A stretch of DNA of 64,000 bases from Pollutimonas bauzanensis (GTDB lineage: Bacteria; Pseudomonadota; Gammaproteobacteria; Burkholderiales; Burkholderiaceae_B). The notes under the pieces are model-generated. The model made no database searches, had not been told where the DNA came from, and saw only the letters and a list, made by a program, of their open reading frames with translations. How positions within the stretch are numbered: position 1 is the stretch's first letter; each line of letters opens with the position of its first letter. The position numbers and the translations under genes were made by a program. The stretch is taken from NCBI RefSeq assembly GCF_900129885.1, contig NZ_FQXE01000020.1:16612-80611 (forward strand), in the 5' to 3' direction. Positions 44,359 through 53,127 of this stretch are shown here, in pieces.

Positions 44359-45524
44359 CCCATCTCCATGAAAAACAGCGCCGCCAGCGCGTCCAGCAGG
44401 ATCACCACGAAAATCGATTGCACGACCGCCGATGTGGTGTGTTCGCCCACCGACTGGGCGCTGCCGCTGACCTTGAACCCTTCCAGGCAGCCGATGACCC
44501 CGACGACATAGGCAAATACCGGCGCCTTGACCATGCCGACCAGGAAATGGCGCAACTCGATGTCCCGCTTCACGATGGAAAGAAACATGACCGGCGAAAT
44601 ATCCAGCGTCGCGGCGCACACCAGGGCTCCGCCCGCTATGCCGGCGATCATTCCCACGAATGTCAGTATCGGCATGGACACCAGCAATGCCAGCACGCGC
44701 GGCAGGATCAGCAGATCGATGGGGCCCAGCCCCATCATGCGGATGGCGTCGATTTCCTCGTTGGCCTTCATGGAGCCGAGCTGCGCGGTAAAGGCGCTGG
44801 CGGTCCTGCCGGCCATCAGGATGGCGGTCAGCAGGACGGCGAACTCGCGCAGAAAGGCGTAGGCCACCAGGTTGACGGTATAGATGCTGGCGCCGAAGTC
44901 GGCCAGTATCGTGGCCCCCAGGAAGGCCACGACAGCGCCCACCATGAAAGTCAGCAAGGCGATGATGGGCACGGCGTTCAGGCCGGTTTCTTCGATCTGG
45001 GCGACGACCGAGGTCAGGCGCCAGCGGCCGGGGTGCAACAGGCCGCGCGCCAGGGCTTCCAGTGTCAGCCCCATGAAGCCGAGCAGGGCCAACAGTTGTT
45101 GCCAGGCTTCTTCCACGGCGGCGCCGATACGCCCCAGCAGTTCGCGGCCGCAGGAGGCCGCCGGCGCGGCCGGCGCCGCGCCGGCCTTGGCATTGGCGCG
45201 GTCCACGGTTTGCAGCAAAGCCCGGCGCTCCGGCGGCAGCGCGGAATCCGGCCCCGCCGCTGCCGCCAGCAGTTCCGCGCCCAGCAGTTCGAACAGGCGC
45301 GAGGCGCCCGCGGTGTCCAGCGCCCCCATATGGGCGAAGTCTATCCTGGCCCGGGCCGGCGCCGCGTCATGGGAAACAATATGCTGGAACCGCACCAGTT
45401 CCCGTCCAAGCGCGGCATAATTGGCGAGAACCCAGTCGCCGCGCACCGTCAGAGTGGGCGGCGTGGATGAGGCATCCCAGGCCAGGAAAGCGCTTTGGCC
45501 GCCGGGCGTCGTCATGGCCGCCAT
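44352..45524 (-). CDS. MlaE-like permease with N-terminal STAS domain
   Basis: 390-residue fusion. Residues about 10-125 form a STAS/MlaB-like domain (WVLANYAALGRELVRF, DFAHMGALDTAGASRLFELLGAEL), and residues about 130-390 an MlaE-type permease (GLNAVPIIALLTFMVGAVVAFLGA, AFTAQLGSMKANEEIDAIRMMGL). In E. coli the STAS protein MlaB is separate; the fused form is common in betaproteobacteria. It is the first gene of the leftward lipid-transport operon. It moves phospholipid through the inner membrane. Confidence 0.92.
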   Translation of the reverse strand: MAAMTTPGGQSAFLAWDASSTPPTLTVRGDWVLANYAALGRELVRFQHIVSHDAAPARARIDFAHMGALDTAGASRLFELLGAELLAAAAGPDSALPPERRALLQTVDRANAKAGAAPAAPAASCGRELLGRIGAAVEEAWQQLLALLGFMGLTLEALARGLLHPGRWRLTSVVAQIEETGLNAVPIIALLTFMVGAVVAFLGATILADFGASIYTVNLVAYAFLREFAVLLTAILMAGRTASAFTAQLGSMKANEEIDAIRMMGLGPIDLLILPRVLALLVSMPILTFVGMIAGIAGGALVCAATLDISPVMFLSIVKRDIELRHFLVGMVKAPVFAYVVGVIGCLEGFKVSGSAQSVGEHTTSAVVQSIFVVILLDALAALFFMEMGW

Positions 45525-45844
45525 CGCCGCAATGCCCGGCTGCGCCGCTTGCTGAAGACTGTAGTCGTTTTCTGCCGCATGCCCGATCCGCTTGTTGAGG
45601 TAGGTGACATTGATTGCACGCCGCCATTATAGAAGCCATCCGCGCCAGGGTCCCGCGGGCGGGGAATATGAGATAATCTGGCGCGCCGCACCCGCATTGG
45701 GTAAATCGAGGAAATCGCGGAGCCGCCAACCATATTGCCGACGATAAACCGGGTTAAACGCTTAATAGCGCCGATTAATCTGCATTGCTTCGCGTATCTG
45801 CGCAAAATCTCCTCATTAAACTATCCCATTGCGCGCTCTTGACG

Positions 45845-46183
45845 ATGCTCAACCATTGCCGATCAGTGGCCCCACCGCAGAGCAATAAAATCAAACAGAC
45901 AGGCCAATTGACCGGCCTGTCACAACTCGCGAGAGAAATTGTGGAGAAAGATTCACTGCCCAAGGGCAGCACCTGGAAGCTGCTGCCCAACGGCAATGTC
46001 TTGCACCGATCGGGACTCGAACTGGAAAGCAATGGCCATCACTGGCAATTGACGCCGGCCTCCGGCGTGGACTTTGCCGTTTTCACGATGATGGAGCATG
46101 GCCTGAGCGCCGATGAAGCCAAGGGCCTGGCCGACCTGCTGATCCTGCAGGGCGCTACCTGGGCGACGACCGGCCTGCATTAG
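45845..46183 (+). CDS. Unrecognised small protein
   Basis: 112 residues from ATG 45845, with no family I recognise. The second half (GSTWKLLPNGNVLHRSGLELESNGHHWQL) has a beta-rich, coding look and ends in a helical Ala/Leu stretch, while the first 30 residues are low in order. An in-frame GTG at 45941 would give an 80-residue protein with just the ordered part. No neighbour offers a clue; it is divergent from the Mla operon. Confidence 0.5.
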   Translation: MLNHCRSVAPPQSNKIKQTGQLTGLSQLAREIVEKDSLPKGSTWKLLPNGNVLHRSGLELESNGHHWQLTPASGVDFAVFTMMEHGLSADEAKGLADLLILQGATWATTGLH

Positions 46184-46448
46184 CCGCGCAGGCCGCCCTT
46201 CCCTCCATCCGCAGTCCGTTCAGGCGCCGCGGGCCGCAAGCCCGGCGCAGATGAACGAGAGCGCCGAGCGCCCGTGCCGGCGCAGCAGCTGCGCGCCGAT
46301 TCGTCGCCTTTGGCGGATCGCAGCCGGCCAGAAAGACTAGTGCCGCTACAGCACCCTACCCCAGCATCATGAATTATTCGTGACAAACGGCGGTTCAATG
46401 CCCCGCCAGCCGTCTAATCCATAACAACACTAGACACGAGAGACATTC

Positions 46449-46982
46449 ATGCCGCTGATCAAAATGCTGCTTCGATTTCTATGGGTGTGGACGCTTGTGC
46501 TTCTTGTCGGACTGTTCGCCGCCGCCTGGTACAGTCTCTCCGGCACCGCAATGACCTATGGCTTGCTGCTGGCCAGCATGCCGCTGGTCGTGCGCCGCTT
46601 CCCCAAAACACAGCAGCGCCCGTTCTCATCGAGCGAGCAATGCTGGGCCATCGCCGGCCTGACAGCCATCGTGCTGGGCGTGAACCTGGCGCTGACCACC
46701 CTGCTTACGCCCAGCGACAGCGCACACGGCGCCGCGCTCTATCCGCCGCTGCCCTTGAGCGTGATACAAGGCTTCATCATCCTTCAGACGCCGCTCTACG
46801 GCGTGATCAGCTGGCTGTTCATCCGCGCCGCGAATGAGCGGTTTCTGGCGCGCCGCGCGCGGCAAGCGGACCAGCCCCCGCCCAGGCTGCTGACATTCGA
46901 CGAGGATATCTCCCAAGCGGATGCGCCATTCAGCCACCACCGGAGCGACCATTACGACTATTCCCTGAGGCGCCCCCGTTGA
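46449..46982 (+). CDS. Four-helix inner-membrane protein, unknown function
   Basis: 177 residues with four hydrophobic segments (about 7-27, 31-48, 66-88, 103-125) and a charged His/Arg-rich tail. It weakly resembles small uncharacterised membrane families such as ABZJ_00895, but I would not name it on that. A GAGAG site precedes ATG 46449. Its last 53 bp overlap the convergent phytase-like gene. Confidence 0.6.
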   Translation: MPLIKMLLRFLWVWTLVLLVGLFAAAWYSLSGTAMTYGLLLASMPLVVRRFPKTQQRPFSSSEQCWAIAGLTAIVLGVNLALTTLLTPSDSAHGAALYPPLPLSVIQGFIILQTPLYGVISWLFIRAANERFLARRARQADQPPPRLLTFDEDISQADAPFSHHRSDHYDYSLRRPR

Positions 46983-48144
46983 TCAGCGCCTCGAACGCCA
47001 GGAACTGGGTGACCTGGCTGGCATTGAAGTTGTCATCCGACACCAGCACCAGGCTGTCATTCCCGTTCGCAAGCTTGGGGCCCCACGCCATGCCTTCGAT
47101 ATTGTCCAGCTTGGGCAAGCCAAGAGTCGCGAGGTCGAGCACCAGCCGCTTTGCCACCGGCTGAAAATCGGCCCCGGCCAGCGACACGAACCCGCTTACA
47201 TCCGTGGCGCTGGACGTATCTATTTCGTAGATATGGACGAAATTGCTGTACCGGCCGGCAGCGTTTTGCGCCGCCGAGCGCTCCACAATCAAAAACCGTT
47301 GCTCATCGACCGCCAGTATCTCTGTGACGCCGTTATCGGCGAATTTCCCCCTGGCTGGCGCCACCGGGATCGCATCGACGGGATAGGCCACCTGCCTGAT
47401 CACCCTGCCGTCGCGGCCATATTGCGTGATCCGCGCCATGGCGCCCGCCGTGGGGGTCGGCATATCGCCGTCCTGCCAAAGAGGCCCCTCCATCGCCACC
47501 CATAGAGACTGCCCGTCCCGCGCAAAGGCCAGGCCTTCAAACGCCAGGTTGTCGCGCGGCCCCGCCCGCCGGTCGCGCCGCAAGGCGAACATCGGGGGGA
47601 CGGCCAGGTCCGCAACAAATTCCCCGGTACGCAATGCATGTCGAATGAAGGGATGCGACTTCCACGCGCCACCGCCCTCGCTGGCGTACCAAATGCTGCC
47701 GTCGGCGGAGTCGAAGCGGATGGCTTCCACGTCCGCGGTCTCGCCCGCCGTCCAGGGGCTTGAATAAGGTTTGCCATTCCGCTGCCTGAGGTAGGTCACG
47801 TCGGTCAGCGCCACCGAGACGAAGGAGTGCGCATCGTAAGCCAGCCTGGCCGTGTAAAAGCGCGCCGCATCAAAACGGGCGCCGTCATCGCTGGCCAGGA
47901 TCCAGGTATCTGTCGCCGCATCATAGTCGATTCCGGACAGCCCGCCGACAGTGGTTTGCTGAAAGGAGTGCCTGTTCGGAAGCTGTTGTTCGCCAATAAA
48001 GCGCAAGGCTTGCACGGACAGCCCCTGGCGCGCGCGGACCGCCGGGGACAGAGCCAATGCCAATGCCAGCGAAGCGACGGCAAGAACGGCATGGCAATGC
48101 CGGGCGCGGATGGAATGCAGGAGGCTCATAAGTGGCGAGGCCAT
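46930..48144 (-). CDS. Phytase-like esterase/phosphodiesterase-fold secreted protein
   Basis: 404-residue exported protein with an N-terminal signal peptide (about residues 10-38, ending VRA). Its six-bladed propeller repeats fit the 'esterase-like activity of phytase' family: GGLSGIDYDAATDTWILASDDG, ADVEAIRFDSADGSIWYASEG, NLAFEGLAFARDGQSLWVAMEG and DNIEGMAWGPKL. It is probably a periplasmic phosphoesterase. ATG 48129 is an alternative start giving a tighter signal peptide. Confidence 0.82.
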   Translation of the reverse strand: MASPLMSLLHSIRARHCHAVLAVASLALALALSPAVRARQGLSVQALRFIGEQQLPNRHSFQQTTVGGLSGIDYDAATDTWILASDDGARFDAARFYTARLAYDAHSFVSVALTDVTYLRQRNGKPYSSPWTAGETADVEAIRFDSADGSIWYASEGGGAWKSHPFIRHALRTGEFVADLAVPPMFALRRDRRAGPRDNLAFEGLAFARDGQSLWVAMEGPLWQDGDMPTPTAGAMARITQYGRDGRVIRQVAYPVDAIPVAPARGKFADNGVTEILAVDEQRFLIVERSAAQNAAGRYSNFVHIYEIDTSSATDVSGFVSLAGADFQPVAKRLVLDLATLGLPKLDNIEGMAWGPKLANGNDSLVLVSDDNFNASQVTQFLAFEALINGGASGNSRNGRSGGG

Positions 48145-48249
48145 TGAAAATGGGCTGGCCGCCTACCCTACGCCGGCCGTTTGACCATTTCATGAATTAC
48201 CGTGCATCGACCATCAATGCCAAGACGGAGCGGCTCTTGGAGGGACTCC

Positions 48250-49782
48250 TCAACTGGGAGATGTTGTGCCTTCCACGAGCCAGCCAATGAACTGTGCGAA
48301 AGGCACAATATCGCCCTCCACGCTGGCCGCCTCCAACGCAGCCATGTAGCCACCCCGCTTCTCCACCGGGATCACCGTCCAGGGGTAACCTCCGGCCGCC
48401 AGCATGGCGTTCATCATGAACCGGCCCATGCGGCCGTTGCCGTCGAAGTAAGGATGTATGTATACCAAAATGAAGTGCCCCAACACCACGCGAACGGCGG
48501 GATCTGGCTCGTCCCGCAGGTGCCGGAAGAACGCCGGCATGAGTTCGCGCACGGCCTCGTGCCGCGGCGGGACGTGCTTGGAGCGGCGGATGTAGACCGC
48601 TCCGCTGCGGTAACCCGCCAAGTCTGCCGGCCGCAAGATGCCTGTCGTGACACTGGGTGCGAATAGCTCCCGGTACCATGCGCCATGATCCTGCTGAACG
48701 ACGGAGCCCGGATTCTTGCCATCGAGGATGCTTGCGAGACTCTGCTTGACGCGCTGAAACGCTTGCCAATAGCCTCGGGCGGCCATGGCATCGCGGTGAT
48801 TCCGGTCAGCGGCATGGCTGTCGGGATTCCAGGCGCCGGAGCGCACGCGCTCGATCAAGTCAGTGCTGACCCGGTACCCTTCGATGGATAGCGAGTGGTA
48901 GGCGTCGGTGACATAGACCTCGTCGACCTGCCTCAAATAGGCATTCTTCTCCGGCCGCGCCTGCGGCGGGCGCGGAAAGTATATAAGGACCTGCTCTCGC
49001 ATGCCTTGCCAGGTCATATCGAGCCGGTTGATGTAGGGCGATGGCCCAAGCGGGCTGACCCTGGCCTGCGGCGCATCCGTGAACGGATTGGTCTCGTTGA
49101 TGGTGTACCCGGCTGCGCTCATGGCACCTGCAATGTCGTTGGCGATCTGTTCACTGCCTATGCTTCGAAAGGCTGCCGCCAGCCGCCCGGCGATCGTGCT
49201 GTGCCCGCCCTCGAGCAAGCGGCCAAGTACCTCGGAGGCATCCCTGACCATGGCCAGAGCGGTACGCAAGGCAAGCGGGTGAGCCTGGAAGGCCGACGGC
49301 GGAACGGCGATCAGTGCGGCCGCCAAGGAATAAAGGCGCACTCCATCGCGCATTTCCATGTCGGAGGCCGGTGGCAACTCCACGCGGATATCGAAGATCG
49401 AAGTCTGATGTGGCAGCGACAAGGGTTTATTGCCGCCCTTAGGCGTGCGAACGATGAGCTGGCGAGGCACGGTCCAGTCGCCGGTGAGCAGATTAATGGA
49501 TTGCTCGGGCCCCAGGCACCACTCCTTTCCGAAGCGCTCTGTGAGGTAGCTGCTGCAGAATACCCAAAAGGATGCGTACCAGGCGGTGCTCTCGCCTTGG
49601 GTTTCGTCCGGTCGGGCCGGAACGTACCAGCCCTTTATCACTTCGATGATGAAACCGCTGTGCAGCAGCCGTTCCCTGTGGGTACGGCTAAGCTGGCTGC
49701 TGCGGATGGCGACGACACCCTCGTTCTGTAGCTGTTTGAGAATTTCCAGGGAGGCGGCGAGCTTGTCAGAAGGGGTGGCCAT
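48250..49782 (-). CDS. Fic-family AMPylase fused to an AbiEi-antitoxin-like region
   Basis: 510 residues in two parts. Residues about 1-235 resemble AbiEi-type (type IV) antitoxins: a winged-helix start (VVAIRSSQLSRTHRERLL...IIEVIKGWYVPA) and a following domain with YSLAAALIAV and GRLAAAFRSIG. Residues about 285-510 are a Fic domain with the complete catalytic motif HPYFDGNGRMGR (His443 to Arg454). An upstream inhibitory helix S297-x3-E301-G302 marks an intramolecularly inhibited (class II) Fic enzyme, expected to transfer AMP to a target hydroxyl. The winged helix could bind the five palindromic repeats directly before the gene. Confidence 0.85.
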   Translation of the reverse strand: MATPSDKLAASLEILKQLQNEGVVAIRSSQLSRTHRERLLHSGFIIEVIKGWYVPARPDETQGESTAWYASFWVFCSSYLTERFGKEWCLGPEQSINLLTGDWTVPRQLIVRTPKGGNKPLSLPHQTSIFDIRVELPPASDMEMRDGVRLYSLAAALIAVPPSAFQAHPLALRTALAMVRDASEVLGRLLEGGHSTIAGRLAAAFRSIGSEQIANDIAGAMSAAGYTINETNPFTDAPQARVSPLGPSPYINRLDMTWQGMREQVLIYFPRPPQARPEKNAYLRQVDEVYVTDAYHSLSIEGYRVSTDLIERVRSGAWNPDSHAADRNHRDAMAARGYWQAFQRVKQSLASILDGKNPGSVVQQDHGAWYRELFAPSVTTGILRPADLAGYRSGAVYIRRSKHVPPRHEAVRELMPAFFRHLRDEPDPAVRVVLGHFILVYIHPYFDGNGRMGRFMMNAMLAAGGYPWTVIPVEKRGGYMAALEAASVEGDIVPFAQFIGWLVEGTTSPS

Positions 49783-49793
49783 GGCTGTTTTCT

Positions 49794-49913
49794 ATTAGGT
49801 TATCGTGCTTCCTAATTATTAGGTTATCGTCCTTCCTAATTATTAGGTTATTGTGCTGTTTAATTATTAGGTTATCATGCCTTTCTCTTATTAGGCTATT
49901 GTGTTTAATTTAT
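49794..49913. repeat. Five 24-bp tandem repeats with embedded palindromes, fic promoter
   Basis: ATTAGG-start units lie at 49794, 49818, 49842, 49866 and 49890, exactly 24 bp apart. The unit junctions form CCTAATTATTAGG, a perfect 6-bp dyad around one base, at the first two junctions, decaying in later copies. The array begins 12 bp upstream of the fic ATG and would cover its promoter. Regular spacing of 24 bp (just over two helical turns) fits cooperative binding of several repressor dimers. Confidence 0.9.
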
Positions 49914-50033
49914 TTGCGATCGCTGCGATATCGACTCGCCCTTGAATTTGATCCGGACCTGCGGCCCGCCGCCGCGAGCCTCAACCAAGTCGCGTGTGGC
50001 CGCCAAATGTCGATAGGCATAGTGCTGTTGGAT

Positions 50034-50870
50034 TCAGTGAGCCGCAATCTGCTCGTCCCAGAACCGGGCCCATAGATCGCAATACATCATGCACAAGGCC
50101 TTGATCCGGTCTTGCTGGTCCTCGGCGATGGCCTGGATGAGCACGAACCAGAGGTCATCTTCATGATCGTCGTCGGCGGCCTCGGTGGTGTCGTCATCGC
50201 TCACACCGTGCACGTGATAATAGCCATCATTGACGTCGATGCCCAGCGCCTCGGTGGCTTTGCGCAGAGCCGGCGTAAACAGGATGACTTCCTGCTCGGC
50301 CACGGCCAGCATGGCCGACACCGTGGCGTAATCGGGATAGCTGTCCTCCAGAAACGCGCGCACTTTCATGGCTATCTTGCTGGGCCGGTACGACAGGCGG
50401 TCCCTCTCGGTAATGCCGTACGCGTCAAGCACCTTTTCAAACAAAGGGTAGTGCGCGTACGCCGGGTTGCCCCGGTAATACCCTTGCGCATCGAGGCCCG
50501 GGCGAAAACCGAACTCATCCAGCACGTTCAGCGTCAACAAGAAGCGGCCCGCCATTTTGCTGGCCGGCGCCAGCCGCGATTCAAGCTGGCGGCTCTCGAG
50601 TTGCGCGGCCAGCAACGCATCGGTGAATATCTGCACGATCGCATGCCGGTACTCCAGGTGGATGCGCCGCATGGTTTCACGGTTCAATCTGCCGCTGTTC
50701 ATGATGGCGATGGCGGGATGGTTCGTCACGCGGTGGGTGTAAATGGCGGCGCGCAATTCGCTTACGTAATTGTGATTCCGGTTCCATTGCTCGGCGCTGA
50801 TGCTGGCCCGCATCGCCGCAATTGCTTTCCGGCGGGGGGAATCCAGATCAGGAACTTTCAACGAGGTCAT
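50034..50870 (-). CDS. Heme-oxygenase-fold (TenA/PqqC/CADD-like) putative diiron protein
   Basis: 278 residues, largely helical. The stretch LDEFGFRPG then AYAHYPLFEKVLDAYGI matches the pattern of iron-containing redox enzymes with a heme-oxygenase-like fold, with Glu119 and His140 as candidate ligands. Further candidates are Glu192/Glu194 (AEQE), His221 (YYHVHG) and Asp235/His236 in an Asp-rich tail (EAADDDHEDD). Family members oxidise small molecules or amino-acid side chains. The substrate is unknown. It lies 208 bp downstream of the Phd/transposase fusion on the same strand. Confidence 0.65.
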   Translation of the reverse strand: MTSLKVPDLDSPRRKAIAAMRASISAEQWNRNHNYVSELRAAIYTHRVTNHPAIAIMNSGRLNRETMRRIHLEYRHAIVQIFTDALLAAQLESRQLESRLAPASKMAGRFLLTLNVLDEFGFRPGLDAQGYYRGNPAYAHYPLFEKVLDAYGITERDRLSYRPSKIAMKVRAFLEDSYPDYATVSAMLAVAEQEVILFTPALRKATEALGIDVNDGYYHVHGVSDDDTTEAADDDHEDDLWFVLIQAIAEDQQDRIKALCMMYCDLWARFWDEQIAAH

Positions 50871-51078
50871 TCTTTTTCCTTGGTGGTCATGACGTTGCGC
50901 CTTTGACGCGGTATGCGCGGCGAACCGGCCTAAGATACGCAGAAAAAATGACCCGCCCTTTGCGAAAGCTCCCGAACTTTTTGGAGAAGTGGCGCCTTCG
51001 GCGCCGCATTGGTCTTGCCTCGCTCGACCTCGCCCTGGAGGGCGAGGCTTGCTCTTAGGCTCGTGGTCATGACGAGGT
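50871..51078. other. Gap with two hairpins and a spaced 12-bp repeat
   Basis: GTGGTCATGACG occurs at 50883-50894 and again at 51063-51074, exactly 180 bp apart and each next to a gene end. Between them lie GGCGCC-TTC-GGCGCC (50991-51005) and CCTCGCCC-TGGA-GGGCGAGG (51028-51047). No T-run follows either hairpin. The pair of 12-mers contains the palindrome GTCATGAC and may be a protein site or the trace of an insertion. Confidence 0.55.
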
Positions 51079-51666
51079 TCAAATCGCGCCAGACCGGCCG
51101 CGGGCCCGCCAGGCCCTGAGCAAATCCGGGTCCGGCCGGAACTCCATGTCGGACTCCAGCGATGGCGATAGTTCGGCCATGATCCGGCCGACCAGCTGGA
51201 TAGCCCGCTCATGGCCTTGCAAACGCTGCAGCGCCCGGATGAACTCCATTTTGGGCAGGGACTGCTGATGCAAGTCCAGCCCGACGAACCAGCGAAAGAG
51301 GATGTTGTAGCCGATCTGCTCCAACAGCCGCTGTTCATTGCGCACCGAATACATGGGTTGCAGCAGCAGCGCGCGAAAAACGAGTTCGACCGGCAGCAAA
51401 ACGGCCGCGCCGCGCTCGGCCACGACGCTGCGCAAGGCCGCCACATGCGGGGCGAACAGGCTGTCCACCCGGTAACGCACAGTGCGTATCGGGTGGTCAT
51501 CGGGCACGAGGCTCGATGCGGAGGTCGGCCGGGACCATACTTCGTGAGACACAATCCAGACCCAGGGCGTCTTGTAGCGAAAAACCTGGACCGGCTGCTC
51601 CCGCGCCGCGTCCACGATTTTGGACAGCCCCTTGTCGAGGTCTTGCATCCCAACCTTCAGTGTCAT
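51079..51666 (-). CDS. Phd/YefM-like N-terminus fused to a transposase DUF772-like domain
   Basis: 195 residues. Residues about 1-55 read like a Phd/YefM antitoxin N-terminus (VGMQDLDKGLSKIVDAAREQPVQVFRYKTPWVWIVSHEVW). Residues about 60-150 match the N-terminal domain of IS5/IS1182-type transposases (VDSLFAPHVAALRSVV, VFRALLLQPMYSVRNEQRLLEQIGYNILFRWFVGLDLH). The DDE catalytic domain is absent, so it cannot transpose. A GGAGGC site supports ATG 51666. It may be a domesticated DNA-binding protein; the alternative is a chance fusion left by an insertion sequence. Confidence 0.7.
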   Translation of the reverse strand: MTLKVGMQDLDKGLSKIVDAAREQPVQVFRYKTPWVWIVSHEVWSRPTSASSLVPDDHPIRTVRYRVDSLFAPHVAALRSVVAERGAAVLLPVELVFRALLLQPMYSVRNEQRLLEQIGYNILFRWFVGLDLHQQSLPKMEFIRALQRLQGHERAIQLVGRIMAELSPSLESDMEFRPDPDLLRAWRARGRSGAI

Positions 51667-52035
51667 GCCTCCGCCTCTCGAGCTTGATCGGACATCGGGG
51701 TGGCCGCGCCGCATTTCCATCGGGATAGCGGCGCCGGACAGCCCTGAAAAACTTCGAGCATGGTAGGACATTGACGACAAGCTGAATAATTAATTAATAC
51801 AAGCCAATGATTACTTTTTCAGAATGTTACGACGCGCCGCCGGCACGGCGGCGCTGCGGGCATGAGCCGCGCGCTGTAAAACGGTTGTCATATCCATGAC
51901 ATAGAATGACTGGAGTCTGTTTCCATCTGGACGCTGAGTCCTTTTCCCGCCCGGGCTTTGGCGTTGTATACGGGTATTACCTCGCATCACTGACATGCCG
52001 CCGGTTCAAGGCCGCCGGCGCATGCGGGAGTCCAT

Positions 52036-53127
52036 GTGTCCCTTCCCACCGAAGACATCATTGCGGGGTTTACACCGCGCAGAACGTCCTTTCACTGCAG
52101 TTGCCGCCGAATCACCTTTTCGCAGCTCAGAACCTTCGTCACCGTGGTCGAGGCGCAGAGCTTCCGGCAGGCGGGCGAACTGCTGGCGCGGTCCCAGTCG
52201 ACCATCACCCAATCGATCAAGCAATTGGAAGATATCCTGGGCCGCCCGCTGCTGGTCCGGCGTACCGGCCTGGGCAGCATTCCCGAGCCCACCGAAGAAG
52301 GCAAGCGCTTCTTGCGCCACGCCCAGTCCATGTTGACGGAGCTGGACGCGGCCGTCCATGAGTTCACCGACCCCAAGCTGCGCGGCGCGATCCGCCTGGG
52401 CGTGCCGGACGACTTCATGATCGGAACGCTGCAGCAAACCGTCTCGAACTGCCTGCGCACCAATCCCGCGCTGAAGGTCCAGACCGTCTCGGCCATGCCC
52501 GCGCAGATTCTGCTGAATCTGGAACAGCAGCAACTGGATGTCGCGCTGATCAAGGCCATCAAACCCTTCCCCAAGGTGGAGACCGCGCGGGTGTTCCAGT
52601 CGGTCTCGCAAGAGCCGCTGCACTGGGTCGCCGCCCGCGAATGCGCGTTCGAGAGCCTCGAAGAGATTTCCCTGGCGCTATTTTCCGATGGCTGCGTCTA
52701 CCGGCGCGCCGCGTGCTCGGCGCTCGAGCAGGCCGGGAAATCGTGGAACATCACCTACACCAGCATCTCCCATGAGAATATCCGCATGGCGGTCAGCCAC
52801 GGGCTGGGCATCAGCGTCCTGCCCGCCAGCGCCATTGCGCCCGAACACGTCGTGCTCGACGAGCGCCATGGTTTTCCCGCGCTGCCCATGCTGCATCTGG
52901 TGCTCGTGATGAATGACGATGGCCCCTCGCACCGGGAGTTCGCTTCGCTATTGATCAAAGAATGGCACAAGACCGCAGGCGCCCGGAAAGACGCCATGGG
53001 CCATGCGCCGGCGGCGCGCCCCGCCGGCCTTTTTACCGCCTGCGTGTCAGCGGAACACCCGCGCATCGGACCGGCCTGGCCCGCCGCGCGCGATGACGCC
53101 GCGCGCCATGGCATCGACACCGACTAA
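52036..53127 (+). CDS. LysR-family transcriptional regulator
   Basis: About 363 residues. The helix-turn-helix begins at TFSQLRTFVTVVEAQSFRQAGELLARSQSTITQSIKQLEDILG, preceded by an unusual extension of 26 residues from GTG 52036, and I see no closer start. The effector domain runs to about residue 310, followed by a Pro/Ala-rich tail of about 45 residues that overlaps the convergent sigma factor gene by 4 bp. The target genes are not obvious. Confidence 0.85.
   Translation: MSLPTEDIIAGFTPRRTSFHCSCRRITFSQLRTFVTVVEAQSFRQAGELLARSQSTITQSIKQLEDILGRPLLVRRTGLGSIPEPTEEGKRFLRHAQSMLTELDAAVHEFTDPKLRGAIRLGVPDDFMIGTLQQTVSNCLRTNPALKVQTVSAMPAQILLNLEQQQLDVALIKAIKPFPKVETARVFQSVSQEPLHWVAARECAFESLEEISLALFSDGCVYRRAACSALEQAGKSWNITYTSISHENIRMAVSHGLGISVLPASAIAPEHVVLDERHGFPALPMLHLVLVMNDDGPSHREFASLLIKEWHKTAGARKDAMGHAPAARPAGLFTACVSAEHPRIGPAWPAARDDAARHGIDTD

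Noticed and set aside
49794..49913. Regular repeats considered as a CRISPR array
   Set aside because: The 24-bp units are contiguous with no unique spacers, and no cas genes are nearby. They fit a repeated operator.
51079..51666. Intact insertion sequence
   Set aside because: Only the N-terminal DUF772-like part of a transposase is present. No DDE domain or terminal inverted repeats were found around it.
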